Assembly: GCA_026168455.1 (NCBI GenBank)
Contig: CM047427.1
Location: 38,010,905-38,074,904, forward strand
Direction: 5' to 3'
Source of the DNA: Theocolax elegans
Taxonomy: Eukaryota; Arthropoda; Insecta; Hymenoptera; Cerocephalidae
Length of the DNA: 64,000 nucleotides
Part shown: piece after piece, positions 23,720 to 33,103 of the stretch
Layout: each line of letters starts with the position of its first letter
How positions within the stretch are numbered: position 1 is the stretch's first letter
Made by a program: the position numbers and the translations under genes
Notes under the pieces: model-generated
The model's database searches: none
Told to the model about the DNA's origin: nothing
The model's input: only the letters and a program-made list of their open reading frames with translations

Positions 23720-24837
23720 TATGTTATGAATTCTTTGTTTAAATCACTTGTACACCTTTACATGTATGTTTTTGATGTTTTAATGTAATAAAAACAATGT
23801 TGAATTATATATTATCGTTGATACTTAACCTTTAAACTGCACTTCAGAGTTAGATTTTGTCTATTATCGAAAACAGATTTGATTTTTAGATTTATGTCCA
23901 TAAAATATTTATAAGTGAAATAACATAAAGATTTGTATAATATCGATTCATAATAAATGACATAAAACAATGAGTTTTGTTTTATTATATGTTTTATATT
24001 ACACACACGTGAATTTGTACTTTAGGTATGATCAATGTAATCAAGTTAATTAGATTATCTAAGTACACGTTTCAGAGACATATTTGTTCTCATCTTCAGG
24101 TGCTACGTTTTATTATTAATAATTAATAAATACATTGTAAAAGTAGAATTTTGTTTCAAATTTTATTAACCCATTAAAAAAACAAAAGATCAAAACATGT
24201 TTTTGTAGGTAATGTTAGTTGTTATATCAGTTTCTGAAGTCAGTTTGAATGAATGACCCTTCGGAAAGTTTTTACACTTGAGAAACCCCATGGTATCCTA
24301 TTGGACTGTGAAAAATATTTTCCCGGTATTGATATATATTTGACAATACCCATGTGAACACTATACAGTTTGAAGAGCATGTACATACTGGGAATGATAT
24401 CGCGATAACCCCACATAATACAGCCTTGTTCAACATAAATTTCATCTTCCCAGTTTTAACTCTGTAACGCATCTGACACTCCTGTGACTGTAAGTCAGTC
24501 CTTGTATGCAAATTTATCCACTTGTTGTAATATAGGGTCTTTCAGTGTATCGGTCATAATTAAATTTAACTCTACACAAATCATATCAGTGACAAAATTT
24601 AAATGCGAATATTGGCTATTAACCCGCAGTTCGTACGACTCTTTGAAGTTATCTACTAGATTTCATGATAATGACTCAGCTACGGAATTTTTACTTATTT
24701 AATCTGTTGAATCGTAAAATTGTAACCTGACAAAAACACTGTCCATTTTTGTACTCTTGCCGCTATCATATTATAAGCCCTTTTTAGACCTAAAAATAAA
24801 AGTTAACGGTTTATGGCCGTGGTACCAGACATACTGG
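23720..24837. other. AT-rich region without a recognised gene
   Basis: No coding frame with a motif. The frames at 23812-24006 and 24272-24702 look like chance openings. Confidence 0.45.
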
Positions 24838-25471
24838 TAAATACGTAATTTTGTTACGTAACAAAAGCACGTACCAAAATTACGTACCAAAAGTACGTAT
24901 TGTTACATGCTAAATTCGAACATTTTGTTACGTACATATTGGCGCGTAGATTTGGCACGTAATTTTATTACGTACTTTTGGTACATAACTTTTCTTTTCT
25001 TTTTCGTTTGCTTAACGTCGTTCTCACACTGATGCGTATCATCAGCGACCAAAGAGGTATGTGCGATATCTTTTGTAAAAGCATACTTATTGAAAATACA
25101 CTAATCAATCGGCAGACGCAATAAGGGCACGAGCCGGCATCTCCGCGGATTAAGCTTTACGGACCAAGCGTAACAGTTAAAAGATGTTTTTTTAATATTT
25201 TTATTGAGTTACGTACCTGAAGTACGTAATTGAGTTACGTACCTGCAGTACGTAAATGAGTTACGTACCTGAAGTACGTAATAGTATTACGTGCAGAAGT
25301 ATCATCAGTGTGTGAGCGACGTTAAGCAAAAAAAAAAAAAAAGAAAAGAAAAGTTATGTACCAAAAGTACGTAATAAAATTACGTGCCAAAACTACGCGC
25401 CAATATGTACGTAACAAAATGTAATACGTACTTTTGGTACGTGCTTTTGTTATGTAACAAAATTACGTATT
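24838..25471. mobile_element. Palindromic element dense in TACGTA words
   Basis: The left arm (24838-25045) and right arm (25295-25471) are inverted copies. Both are packed with TTACGTAAC, ACGTACC and AGTACGTA words. The inner part holds about three 28-30-bp direct units of GAGTTACGTACCTGAAGTAC type (25205-25285). There is no coding frame and the target duplication was not determined. Confidence 0.65.
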
Positions 25472-25479
25472 TATTTTCA

Positions 25480-26129
25480 TTACTCATTACCAAATATATT
25501 ATTGATAAATGTTGTCATCAAGACACATAAATTAGTCGGTAAAACAATGTAGATTGTTTATACGTACTTGGTGAAGTGGAATAACAATTAATTTACAATA
25601 TTACTATGAAAAAGTTGTGTTTAAATAAATAGCGTAAGCTGTATATTGGGTTTGATATACTGGGAACTTGAGTAGAGTGGAATGATGATGTGAATTTTTC
25701 TATCGGTGATACAGCTTACTTAAATATAGTTTGTATCAGTAAAGCTACTATATTTTTATTATTTTTGTCACAGATAATTTCTGAATTTCCTTTAATATAT
25801 GGTAATGTTTAATATATTCAGCCTATCAAATATAATAAATTAGTACTAATATTAACTCTTTCCAACACTTACTTTTTGTCAAATTTAATTATATTTATCA
25901 CTGATAAACCAATTCACATCATTATTATAATGTACTCAAGCTCTCAGTATATTCAACCCAGTATATACACCTTACACTATTTATTTAAACACAACTTTTT
26001 CATAGTAATTTTGTAAAGTAATTATTATTTCACTTCACCAAGTATATATAAACAATCTACACTATTTTACCAACTAATTTATGTGTCTTAAAGACAATAT
26101 TTATCAATATTTTATTCGGCAATGAGTAA
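25480..26129. mobile_element. Palindromic element next to the TACGTA element
   Basis: The ends TTACTCATTACC and GGCAATGAGTAA are inverted. The arms of about 225 bp (25480-25705 and 25905-26129) pair through ACACATAAATTAGT and AACAATCTACA blocks. There is no coding frame. Confidence 0.6.
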
Positions 26130-26877
26130 AACACTATAAACTGTTTACCAAGACTCGAATAAGCCAACTTGTCAGCCTATAATGTGTAATCTTGTTGATG
26201 TAATATTATCCTATAATAAGGTAGCTTGAAGAGAAAATACTTTTATACATTTCCATGATTTAATAAACAATTTGTATTAAAAGCTAAGTAGCAATAATAT
26301 TGAAATGAGGATTTGTAACATTTCAGCGGGTTCAGAAATATTAAAAGTTCCATACAACGTAACAATGAAAAATTAATCTTTTTAATCAATCTTTTGCTTG
26401 TAACGTCATGTGCAACTGGGTATTAGTGATATTAACTAGATATAATTAATACTACATTAAATTATGATTAGAAAAATTTCATTTAATGATAATTCATTAT
26501 CTTTGTCTATATTTTATGAAAGTATTATATGGTGTGACAGGGAACATTGATAGAAATATTGCCTAATTTTTTTCTTCAAATATTATTTAAATGAATTAGT
26601 AGAAAATGGTCAATTTATTAATTTTTTATATGAACATCAATTAAACAAATACATACAAAGAAATAATCTTACCCTTAGTACGACGATGCTGCGTACAAAT
26701 GTGGTGTATTATCTATGTGCTTATTTACATCTATATCTATAATTACAAAACTGCAACAACAACAGAAACTATAAAACTATAAAAACGACTGTAACTATAA
26801 AACAATAAACACAACAATAACAATAAAATTATACCAACAACTATAACTATAAAACTATAAAAACCACTATAGTAGAT
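26130..26877. other. AT-rich region without a recognised gene
   Basis: Simple AACTATAAAAC-type repeats occupy 26750-26870. Nothing else was recognised. Confidence 0.5.
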
Positions 26878-27410
26878 AAGCTATGGCGGTTCTGGATCAT
26901 ATGGCGGTTCTGTATCACACGTCCTTGATACAGAATCGCCATATGATCTAGAACCGCCATAGGGTTTTCGGGTAGAGAAAGCCCTGTTGATCTAGAACCG
27001 CTGTGATCTAGAACCGCCATAGTGTTTAGAGAGAGAGAGAGGTTTTTACAAGAATGTAGAACCATTGTAAAACTCTACTCTACTACTATTAAACTTTTAA
27101 AACTGATGATCTAGAACCGCCATAAGGTTTTCCGGTAGAGAAAGCCTTGTTGATCTAGAACCGCCATAGGGTTTAGAGAGAGAGAGAGGTTTCTACCAGC
27201 ATGTAGAAACTCTACTACTACTACTACTACTACTATTTTTTTTTGGTGTCCCCTACCCCTCTTATTGGTGATCCAGAAGCGCCATAGGGGTGGGGGGTAT
27301 CCCCTCTCCCATTGATCCAGAAGCGCCATAGGGGTGGGGGTATCCCCTCTCCCAGTGATCCAGAAGCGCCATAGGGGTGGGGGGTATCCCCTCTCCCAGT
27401 GATACATAAG
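26878..27410. repeat. Repeat cluster with a 21-bp core, both orientations
   Basis: The core TGATCTAGAACCGCCATAGG and the variant TGATCCAGAAGCGCCATAGG occur about nine times. At 26881-26910 two further copies are inverted. At 27268-27400 three units of about 44 bp add GGTGGGGGGTATCCCCTCTC. Two longer units around 26950-27190 also share a GTAGAGAAAGCC block and a (GA)n run. The cluster sits at the left edge of the Polinton gene block and may be part of its terminal repeat or replication region. This is inferred from position only. Confidence 0.6.
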
Positions 27411-27430
27411 CGCTACATAGTTCTGCTTAT

Positions 27431-27604
27431 TTACTTCTTACTATTATTAAACGTTTTGTAGCCCTTTGCTTTAGGGCAAGACATTGTGTTTGATGAAAAC
27501 GTTTCTTTAGAATATGTTTTCCATTTCGATGGAGTCGTCTTTTCCTTTTTCTCTTCATTCTCTAAGAGGGGAGGAAGACGAACTGCACTGTTGCTAGGAC
27601 CCAT
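27431..27604 (-). CDS. Microprotein 3 of the MG family, 57 aa
   Basis: I do not recognise a known family. The ATG at 27604 is chosen because it lies about 40 nt below a TATA box (27636-27648) and aligns with the starts of the two neighbours. The protein begins MGPSNSAVRLPPLLENEEKK and is otherwise basic and Ser/Thr/Lys-rich. Gly2 and Ser6 fit an N-myristoylation signal; Cys4 of the two siblings is replaced by Ser. It is the most diverged of the three tandem copies. The function is unknown; membrane targeting is an inference from the N-terminus. Confidence 0.5.
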   Translation of the reverse strand: MGPSNSAVRLPPLLENEEKKEKTTPSKWKTYSKETFSSNTMSCPKAKGYKTFNNSKK

Positions 27605-27635
27605 GATGGAATGATGGAAGTTGATGATATTGTTG

Positions 27636-27648
27636 GTATTTATACTTT
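27636..27648 (-). promoter_or_regulatory. TATA box of microprotein 3
   Basis: On the minus strand this reads AAAGTATAAATACC, about 40 nt before the ATG. The leader contains CCATCATTCCATC directly before the start, matching the leader of microprotein 2. Confidence 0.6.
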
Positions 27649-27706
27649 TAAGGGAAGGGTGGAGGCCCCAACCAACGCCTCCATCTGTGAGGTACACCGC
27701 TTATCA

Positions 27707-27859
27707 TTACCTCTCCATTTCTTTCTTTTCATCGATTCCGATATTTGTTAAACATGTTCGTCGTTCTAATTTTTGATTGTTAACGATCGACTTACCTAAA
27801 TATTTTTCTTTGATGTCTAAGTAAGGAAGCAGTTGAAGTATCTTGTTGCACAGCCCCAT
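27707..27859 (-). CDS. Microprotein 2 of the MG family, 50 aa
   Basis: The protein starts MGLCNKILQLLPYLDIKEKY and continues with a basic region containing NNQKLERRTCLTNI. Gly2 with Cys4 is the pattern of dual N-myristoylation and palmitoylation signals, followed by a short hydrophobic LLPYL segment. Microprotein 1 shares the plan residue by residue (MGLC, LLPxLD, QKL-R-T-LxNI). The gene has its own TATA box at 27891-27903, with spacing to the ATG like that of microprotein 3. No larger frame or partner is visible. The family is unknown to me. Confidence 0.55.
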   Translation of the reverse strand: MGLCNKILQLLPYLDIKEKYLGKSIVNNQKLERRTCLTNIGIDEKKEMER

Positions 27860-27890
27860 GATGAAATGATGAGTCAATAACTTTGTGAGC

Positions 27891-27903
27891 ATTTATATAT
27901 CTT
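27891..27903 (-). promoter_or_regulatory. TATA box of microprotein 2
   Basis: The minus strand reads GATATATAAATGC. A TCATCATTTC initiator-like block lies about 31 nt downstream, just before the ATG at 27859. Confidence 0.65.
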
Positions 27904-27906
27904 CCT

Positions 27907-28059
27907 CTAGATACCATCTATTTCGTCATAAATGTAAGCACCTGCTTTAATGTTTGCTAATCGTGTCTCTCTTTTTAATTTTTGAAGACGTTTATTTGGT
28001 CGTATACTTTTCTTATCCAAGCAAGGTAGCAAACGAAGAATAATGCTGCACAGTCCCAT
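27907..28059 (-). CDS. Microprotein 1 of the MG family, 50 aa
   Basis: It starts MGLCSIILRLLPCLDKKSIR, then a basic stretch with QKLKRETRLANI and an acidic end. Gly2/Cys4 again fit a double lipidation signal. The leader is about 19 nt shorter than in the sibling genes: the ATG at 28059 is only about 12 nt from the TATA box (28071-28083). A transcript starting at the usual distance would miss this ATG, so the leader probably suffered a deletion. The TATA box overlaps the last codons of the upstream CxxH..C..C gene, showing tight packing. Confidence 0.5.
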   Translation of the reverse strand: MGLCSIILRLLPCLDKKSIRPNKRLQKLKRETRLANIKAGAYIYDEIDGI

Positions 28060-28070
28060 GATGAAATATG

Positions 28071-28083
28071 CATTTATATATCT
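28071..28083 (-). promoter_or_regulatory. TATA box of microprotein 1
   Basis: The minus strand reads GATATATAAATGC, identical to the box of microprotein 2. The spacing to the start codon is shortened. Confidence 0.6.
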
Positions 28084-28565
28084 TCCCATTCCATGATAGA
28101 TTCATTTATATAAAATTGACGCATCAACTTCACATTATGCAAGGTACAAATAATTTTGCATGCATTATTGTGATTGGAACAGACTGTTGCTAACTTAGGA
28201 TGGTCATAGGTTTGGTAACCCCATTCGTCGATATCACTGACTGGAATGTGGAAACGTCCAAGCTACTCTTTTCTCAAACCACCAATGACGAAAATACGAT
28301 CAGCGTTGTGCAACCGGTCTCGAATAATATTCCCAATTTCTGTGTAGTCGAGATCTCCAGAGTTCCAAGTTAGACCGTGGTAGCAGAGTTCAAACCACAA
28401 ATTCTTATGTCTATATTTCTGAGATAGTTTGTTCCAGGGAAATGGTGCTTTGAAGAGAAACAGTTCAGGTTGAGCGTCACCGGTGAGAGGATAAATTGCT
28501 AGCTCCTTCAGAACGAAATCGTTGCCTGGCTTCCGAAATCCTTGAACGTCTACTGCGTACTCCAT
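28074..28565 (-). pseudogene. CxxH..C..C accessory protein, left copy, one in-frame TAG
   Basis: The frame opens at the ATG of 28565 (MEYAVDVQGF) and stays open to 28074, except for one TAG at 28263-28265. The first 100 residues hold DVQGF, LKELAIYPL, LFLFKAPFPWNKL, CYHGLTWNSGDLDY and RIFVIGGL blocks. After the stop the frame continues into a Cys/His cluster (CSNHNNAC, then IIC). The right copy at 40566-41215 has the same order of blocks and is split by an intron at the point where this one has the TAG. I recall similar unnamed proteins in arthropod genomes. The D..KE pattern near the start could belong to an RNase H-like fold, but this is not shown. A TATA box lies about 40 nt upstream. Confidence 0.55.
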
Positions 28566-28602
28566 CTGGACAACGTATGAGACGTTGCAGGAAAGAAGTC
28601 TG

Positions 28603-28611
28603 ATTTATAAA
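28603..28611 (-). promoter_or_regulatory. TATA box of the left CxxH..C..C gene
   Basis: TTTATAAATC on the minus strand, about 40 nt before the ATG at 28565. Confidence 0.55.
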
Positions 28612-28673
28612 CTCCCCCCACTACTAACTCCTCCCTCCACTACTAACTCCCCCCCCACTACTACCCCCACTTC

Positions 28674-29913
28674 TTAAACGAGCTTGTTCACATCACTGCT
28701 AGCTGGATTATATTGTACAATGCGATCATGTAAAATCAAACAATATGCTGAAGTTCCAGCTGGAAAGTTGTTTCTCGACTCGAATTCTCAACGCACATCC
28801 ACTGGAGCGCTCTTTAACGATTCATTCTGTTTTGTTCAATCGATTACGATCAGTGGCATGTCATTCAGGTAATATAATTTTTTCAACATTGGTTCCGGAT
28901 CTTTACCGTAGTAAGAATTTTGAAAGTTGGTGTACATATCATACAAAATAGCATATTGATTATGAGTTACATCGAGATTTAGATTACCATATGGATAGTA
29001 TTGTGAATTGAGAAAAAGTTTTACATTAGTAATATTGCAGTGATCAAATTGACTAGCATTAGCCGTTTTTTGATTTTTACGATTGGTTTGAAAACCTAAA
29101 ATAACAAATCTAGGTTTTTCTAATGAATTGGATGTTTTTACAGTCCAAACATGTCTCGAGGTTGTTGGAAGAAGTGGATACTCGTACAATTCCCACGTTC
29201 GAAAACTCATGGATATCGCTCTATCTTTTCCAACGAAGTCGAGTAATCGAACTTTACGAGTATTTGATGGAATTACGTATGGCATGAGCCACTCGATCCT
29301 CGTTAAATTAATTTTAAAGTTTTCATACACTTCTCTGTTTTCCACACGTGTGGCAGTTTGAACAACAGCATTTAAATCATTCCTTGACCTCGTGAGGATA
29401 AGTTCATGTTTTGCGTTGATTACTATTTTACGATAATCTTCGGTAAAACCTAGAATCATACTTAAGGGAATAGAAACGTCAAAGTAGCCATCATTATTGT
29501 TAATTCTTTGCGTCTCCTCTATGTCTATCCATCCAGCCATTCTCAAGCATTAAAGTCTGACTGGGGTTGAATGATATCCAACCTTTCATTAGACTTGATA
29601 AACCCACATTTTTACTCTTATCTATTTCTATTGCATTTAATTCGTATCTTACTTCTTCAAATAAATGGCAAATAGCATTGTTTACTAAATGTGTATGCTA
29701 TGTAACTGAATTGTCTGATTTGAGCAGTCGTCCACAGATATGTAGAGAGCTGTGTGATGGTAAAAGACATAAGTCTTGATGTTGAATGGATATGCGAATT
29801 TCATCACTATTGTTGTAATTAGATGTAGTATACGGTTGATGTGCGTGAATTTCATAGTGCGCTACAGATTCGTCAAAGACGACTGGCGACTGTATGTTTA
29901 GAATCTCTTCCAT
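28674..29913 (-). pseudogene. Polinton major capsid protein (double jelly-roll), broken
   Basis: This is the major virion shell protein of Polinton/adintovirus-type elements. The N-terminal part is open from the ATG at 29913 to 29698 (EILNIQSPVVFDESVAHYEI, NDEIRI and QHQDLCLLPS blocks). A middle part of about 50 codons lies in another frame between 29697 and 29547 (a FEEVRYELN block). The C-terminal part is open 29546-28836 (IEWLMPYVIPS, ISMSFRTWELYE and FVILGFQTNR blocks). After a TGA at 28836 the frame continues through one more stop to a terminal TAA at 28674. The total, about 410 codons, fits the family. There are two frame changes and two nonsense codons, so no full protein can be made. 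The penton candidate is next upstream, as in related elements. Confidence 0.85.
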
Positions 29914-29943
29914 TTCGCTGAAAGCAGAAGAATAGAATACACG

Positions 29944-30033
29944 TTATTTTCCACCAAGAACAACTCGTATGCCTAGACTTTTTAGGAACTCTATGTTTCG
30001 ACGTGTTAGCGCTGTGACTGTCCGTCGTTGACT
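29944..30033 (-). other. Short basic reading frame before the capsid gene, no start codon
   Basis: Downstream of a TATA box and a TCAGTC initiator, one frame reads QRRTVTALTRRNIEF, then LKSLGIRVVLGGK and a stop at 29944. The basic and amphipathic composition recalls small core or condensing peptides of related viruses. There is no ATG in this frame after the predicted transcription start, so it is either dead or just leader sequence of the capsid gene. Confidence is low. Confidence 0.25.
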
Positions 30034-30067
30034 GATGGATTGTGCGCATGTTTTTTTGTTTATATAG
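30030..30067 (-). promoter_or_regulatory. TATA box and TCAGT initiator of the capsid transcript
   Basis: TATATA at 30061-30066 is followed on the minus strand by ATCAGTCAACG. The initiator A falls at 30033, 31 nt from the TATA box. This is the standard arthropod core promoter geometry. Confidence 0.7.
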
Positions 30068-30092
30068 TTTCTACGTTCATATACTATTCCCA

Positions 30093-30779
30093 TTATAACT
30101 GTTTAAGATGTAATCTAATCGTTATTATTTCTTCACGAAAATTAACTATGTCTCCGTCCTGATCAATTATACGAGTTTCTAAATGATCTATACACTGGAC
30201 ATTAACTGGAAGATAAATAACGTTAGAAGGAACTTCAATGATTTTATATCCTGGAGGAACTACTGGAAAAAACTCGTGAATTGTATGGACTTTCTGCCCG
30301 TTTATATATGCTCCTGATGTAATATTACACTCGACTCTCAAAGAGTTGACTTTTAAAATGGTTACCGGTAAATCAGAACTGTGAGAAACGTTTGCTTCTA
30401 AAATACGTGGAGTAAAGCCTAAGAAACGTCCAATAGAATCATGATGATTAAAGTTTATTGGCTCAGAACACTTGATTACACTACGTAGTGTATTATTATT
30501 AGGCTTTACACTGATGGTGATGTTATCGTGAGAAAGTCTCTTGCGAAGGTACTTATCGATATCCTCGATTTCGTAACTACCTATAGGTATACTGATGGTC
30601 TTTTCACCTACATAAAACTTATTATTATTATTATCAATGTTGGGAATTGAATTGAATGTTAAAAGTTCTACCAAACCAAGAACATAATGTTTATTTGGAG
30701 AAAGTTCTATCGGTGGAAAATATTGCGCTTCAAGAATCGAAGAAGTACCAGAAAGTGTTAGAGTTAATGAATCTTCCAT
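30093..30779 (-). CDS. Penton / minor capsid candidate, intact 228-aa frame
   Basis: This is an open frame of 228 residues starting MEDSLTLTLSGTSSILEAQY and ending in IITIRLHLKQL. It lies between the major capsid gene and the packaging ATPase, on the capsid strand. Length, beta-rich alternating composition and position match the single jelly-roll penton (minor capsid) proteins of Polintons, which occupy virion vertices. I identify it by context and general resemblance, without a diagnostic motif. No stop or frameshift is present, unlike most neighbours. Its upstream region was replaced: a TTAA-type MITE begins 11 bp before the ATG, so its promoter is gone or displaced. Confidence 0.6.
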   Translation of the reverse strand: MEDSLTLTLSGTSSILEAQYFPPIELSPNKHYVLGLVELLTFNSIPNIDNNNNKFYVGEKTISIPIGSYEIEDIDKYLRKRLSHDNITISVKPNNNTLRSVIKCSEPINFNHHDSIGRFLGFTPRILEANVSHSSDLPVTILKVNSLRVECNITSGAYINGQKVHTIHEFFPVVPPGYKIIEVPSNVIYLPVNVQCIDHLETRIIDQDGDIVNFREEIITIRLHLKQL

Positions 30780-30785
30780 GACTGT

Positions 30786-31307
30786 TTAAGGGGATGTCGG
30801 AGCTATAGCCTCCATCAAAAGCCGCTCGATCTCACGGCTTCGAATGGCGCTGTAGTCAGGTGTCGATTTCTACGATAAACGTACTTAAAACATAAATTAT
30901 AAATTTTGCAACTACTTAGAGCAGTTGAAAGATACTTTCCCCCCTAGCTATAACTAAAATTAAGGTAATTGTAATATTACTCTTGGCAGCAAATGTTTAT
31001 TTTTTTAAAGAAATGTTAAATATGTTGCGTGTAGCATTACGGCAGATATAGATTTATTGAATATGAGACGTATTTCACATTTCTTTAAAAAAATAAACAT
31101 TTGCTGCCAAGAGTAATATTATAATTATCTTAAGTTTAGTCATAGCTAGGGGGGAAAGTATCTTTCAACAGCTCTATGTAGCTGTAAAATTTATAATTTA
31201 TGTTTTAAGTACGTTTATCGTAGAAATCGACACCTGACTACAGCGCCATTCGAAGCCGTGAGATCGAGCGGCTTTTGATGGAGGCTATAGCTCCGACATC
31301 CCCTTAA
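30786..31307. mobile_element. Palindromic MITE at TTAA, between penton and ATPase genes
   Basis: The element at 30790-31303 (514 bp) is flanked by TTAA. The inverted arms of about 220 bp begin GGGGATGTCGGAGCTATAGCC. The arms are over 90% alike, so insertion is much younger than the Polinton. It separates the divergent penton and ATPase genes and removes their shared upstream region. It has no coding capacity. Confidence 0.85.
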
Positions 31308-31436
31308 GGGGGTTCCATACTCAATTTTTGATGATTAATTAATAAAATAGTAAAACAGTATGTGAAAAAATAAGAGAAGAGGCGCCTTCGTTTATTGACA
31401 ATCTAACTGTGTGCTAAATTTTAGATTAAAATATTA
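31308..31436. repeat. Degenerate dispersed repeat before the ATPase frame
   Basis: It is related to 541-665 (shared ATACTCAATTTTTG, GAGGC and CTGTGTGCT blocks in order). It lies between the MITE and the ATPase frame and may have displaced the ATPase start codon. Confidence 0.45.
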
Positions 31437-32099
31437 TTGCGTTTTCAGCAGCAGCAAGATTCAAGACCAAAGAGACATGGCAATTTGCTTCCAGATAGCA
31501 TAAGATCTATATTTTGCGGTCCATCAAATTGTGGTAAAACTAATAGTTTATTTGCTCTTATAACTCACCCTAATGGAATTAGATTTGAAAATGTATATGT
31601 CTATTCAAAGTCGTTAAACCAGCCAAAATATGAAATGCTGAAAGATTTATTAAATCCTATAGACGGTATACAGTACTTTCCGTTTAGTGAGCATGATGCA
31701 GTAGTGGATCCAGATAACGCACTTCCAAATTCTATTATGATCTTTGATGACATTGCTTGCGAGAAGCAAGATAATGTTAGATCATTTTTTTGCATGGGTA
31801 GACATAAAAAGGTTGATTGTTTCTATTTATGTCAAACGTATACTCGAATTCCTAAACATCTCGTTAGAGATAATGTTAATTTATTAGCTTTATTTCGTCA
31901 AGATGATTTGAATTTAAAACATGTTTATGACGATCACGTTAACTCTGATATGAGCTATCTTCAATTTAAGGAGCTGTGTTCAAAATGTTGGAAAGACGAC
32001 AAGTATGGGTTTTTAGTGATTGACAAAGACAGAACAATCAATGACGGAAGATATAGAAAAGGATTTGATTGTTTTGCTATAAATATAACAAGTGCGTAA
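31437..32099 (+). CDS. Polinton packaging ATPase (A32 / FtsK-HerA type)
   Basis: This ATPase pumps the genome into the capsid. The 220-residue frame has a Walker A motif GPSNCGKT (about residues 29-36) and a Walker B motif IMIFDDI (about 100-106). A further conserved stretch is FYLCQTYTRIPKHLVRDN with its sensor-type polar residue. The length is near that of the family. No ATG lies in frame at the 5' end, and the frame opens from TTG. The repeat and MITE directly upstream have probably cut away the first few codons and the promoter. Otherwise it is intact. The DUF8207-like gene follows 40 bp downstream on the same strand. Confidence 0.9.
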   Translation: MRFQQQQDSRPKRHGNLLPDSIRSIFCGPSNCGKTNSLFALITHPNGIRFENVYVYSKSLNQPKYEMLKDLLNPIDGIQYFPFSEHDAVVDPDNALPNSIMIFDDIACEKQDNVRSFFCMGRHKKVDCFYLCQTYTRIPKHLVRDNVNLLALFRQDDLNLKHVYDDHVNSDMSYLQFKELCSKCWKDDKYGFLVIDKDRTINDGRYRKGFDCFAINITSA

Positions 32100-32139
32100 G
32101 TAATAACAATAGTTTTCCTTTGAATGTTAAACTGTCAAC

Positions 32140-33075
32140 ATGAATGACATTCAACGAGAAAAAAGTGTTCTTCAAAAATTAGTAAAGGCTCAAGAAGCTA
32201 TTAAATATAAATACAGATTGTTAAAGTATGGTAAAGATATAATAGATAAAACATTGAATGAAACTTTTAAACCAATTGTTGATCCTCTCCAGAAAATTCT
32301 TAGTGAAACTAAGAAAAAAAATAACTATGTTATACCGAGACACTTAAAACGCAAACATGACGAAGAGATTGCCGATCATTTTAATACTAGCAATACAGAC
32401 AATGTATCCACTGATGGCAGTATCGTCACAGTGCGACCTTATGAAAGTATTTCTGAAATAAGTGATGATGATGATGATGTAATTCCCACTGACAATAAGT
32501 ATAGAAAAATGCTTAATCAAAATGATAAAAACAATTTGGACAAAATTTATGGAGTACGCATTGAAGATGGTAGATTTATGATTGGCAGCTGACCGATAGA
32601 GTTTCGACAGAATACAGTATATTTAAATCATGTAATTTATCCGCAAACAAATGGATTAATGGAACTGTTATTTACCAAAAATCCTAATCAAAGTCTCATC
32701 AATAATGTTGATCTACAAAACTATCGTAACATTCTGGATGCATGTAGCGCGCATAAGAAAAAATTTAGTAAGGATGAACTAGTGCGAATGCATAAAAGTA
32801 ATAAGTTCAATAATATTATTGCACCTATGTTTAATCTCATCAACAAACCTACGGTTGGAAAGGGTATCACTGACAAATCCTTCCATTCACTGCCTCGATA
32901 CAAAATTGCTCGAAGGAACATATCTTTTACAGATTATGTCTACTGGGATGATCCAAATGAACTGGTTGACCGACTTCGCTTATTGATAGCGGAAAGATCA
33001 GCTGGAAATAATAGCCATACTAATGAAATTCACTCGATTATTGACGAACTGAGAGAATCGGGCTATATATACTAA
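32140..33075 (+). pseudogene. DUF8207-like Polinton protein with one in-frame TGA
   Basis: The ATG at 32140 opens a frame that is interrupted only by TGA at 32590-32592 and then continues in phase to 33075, about 311 codons in all. The N-terminal half is coiled-coil-like (REKSVLQKLVKAQEAIKYKY), with an acidic SDDDDD stretch. The C-terminal half holds ISFTDYVYWDDPNELVDRL and LIAERSAGN, which I recognise as the DUF8207 pattern found beside Polinton genes in arthropods. The role is unknown, possibly a virion or core protein given its place in the ATPase-integrase cluster. One point mutation accounts for all visible damage. Confidence 0.75.
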
Positions 33076-33103
33076 AATAACTTGATTTCTTATCATTTAC
33101 AAT

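Noticed and set aside
27111..27407. 98-codon minus-strand frame with PPLWRFWIT repeats
   Set aside because: It is a translation of the 44-bp tandem repeat; there is no start context or conservation across units beyond the DNA repeat.
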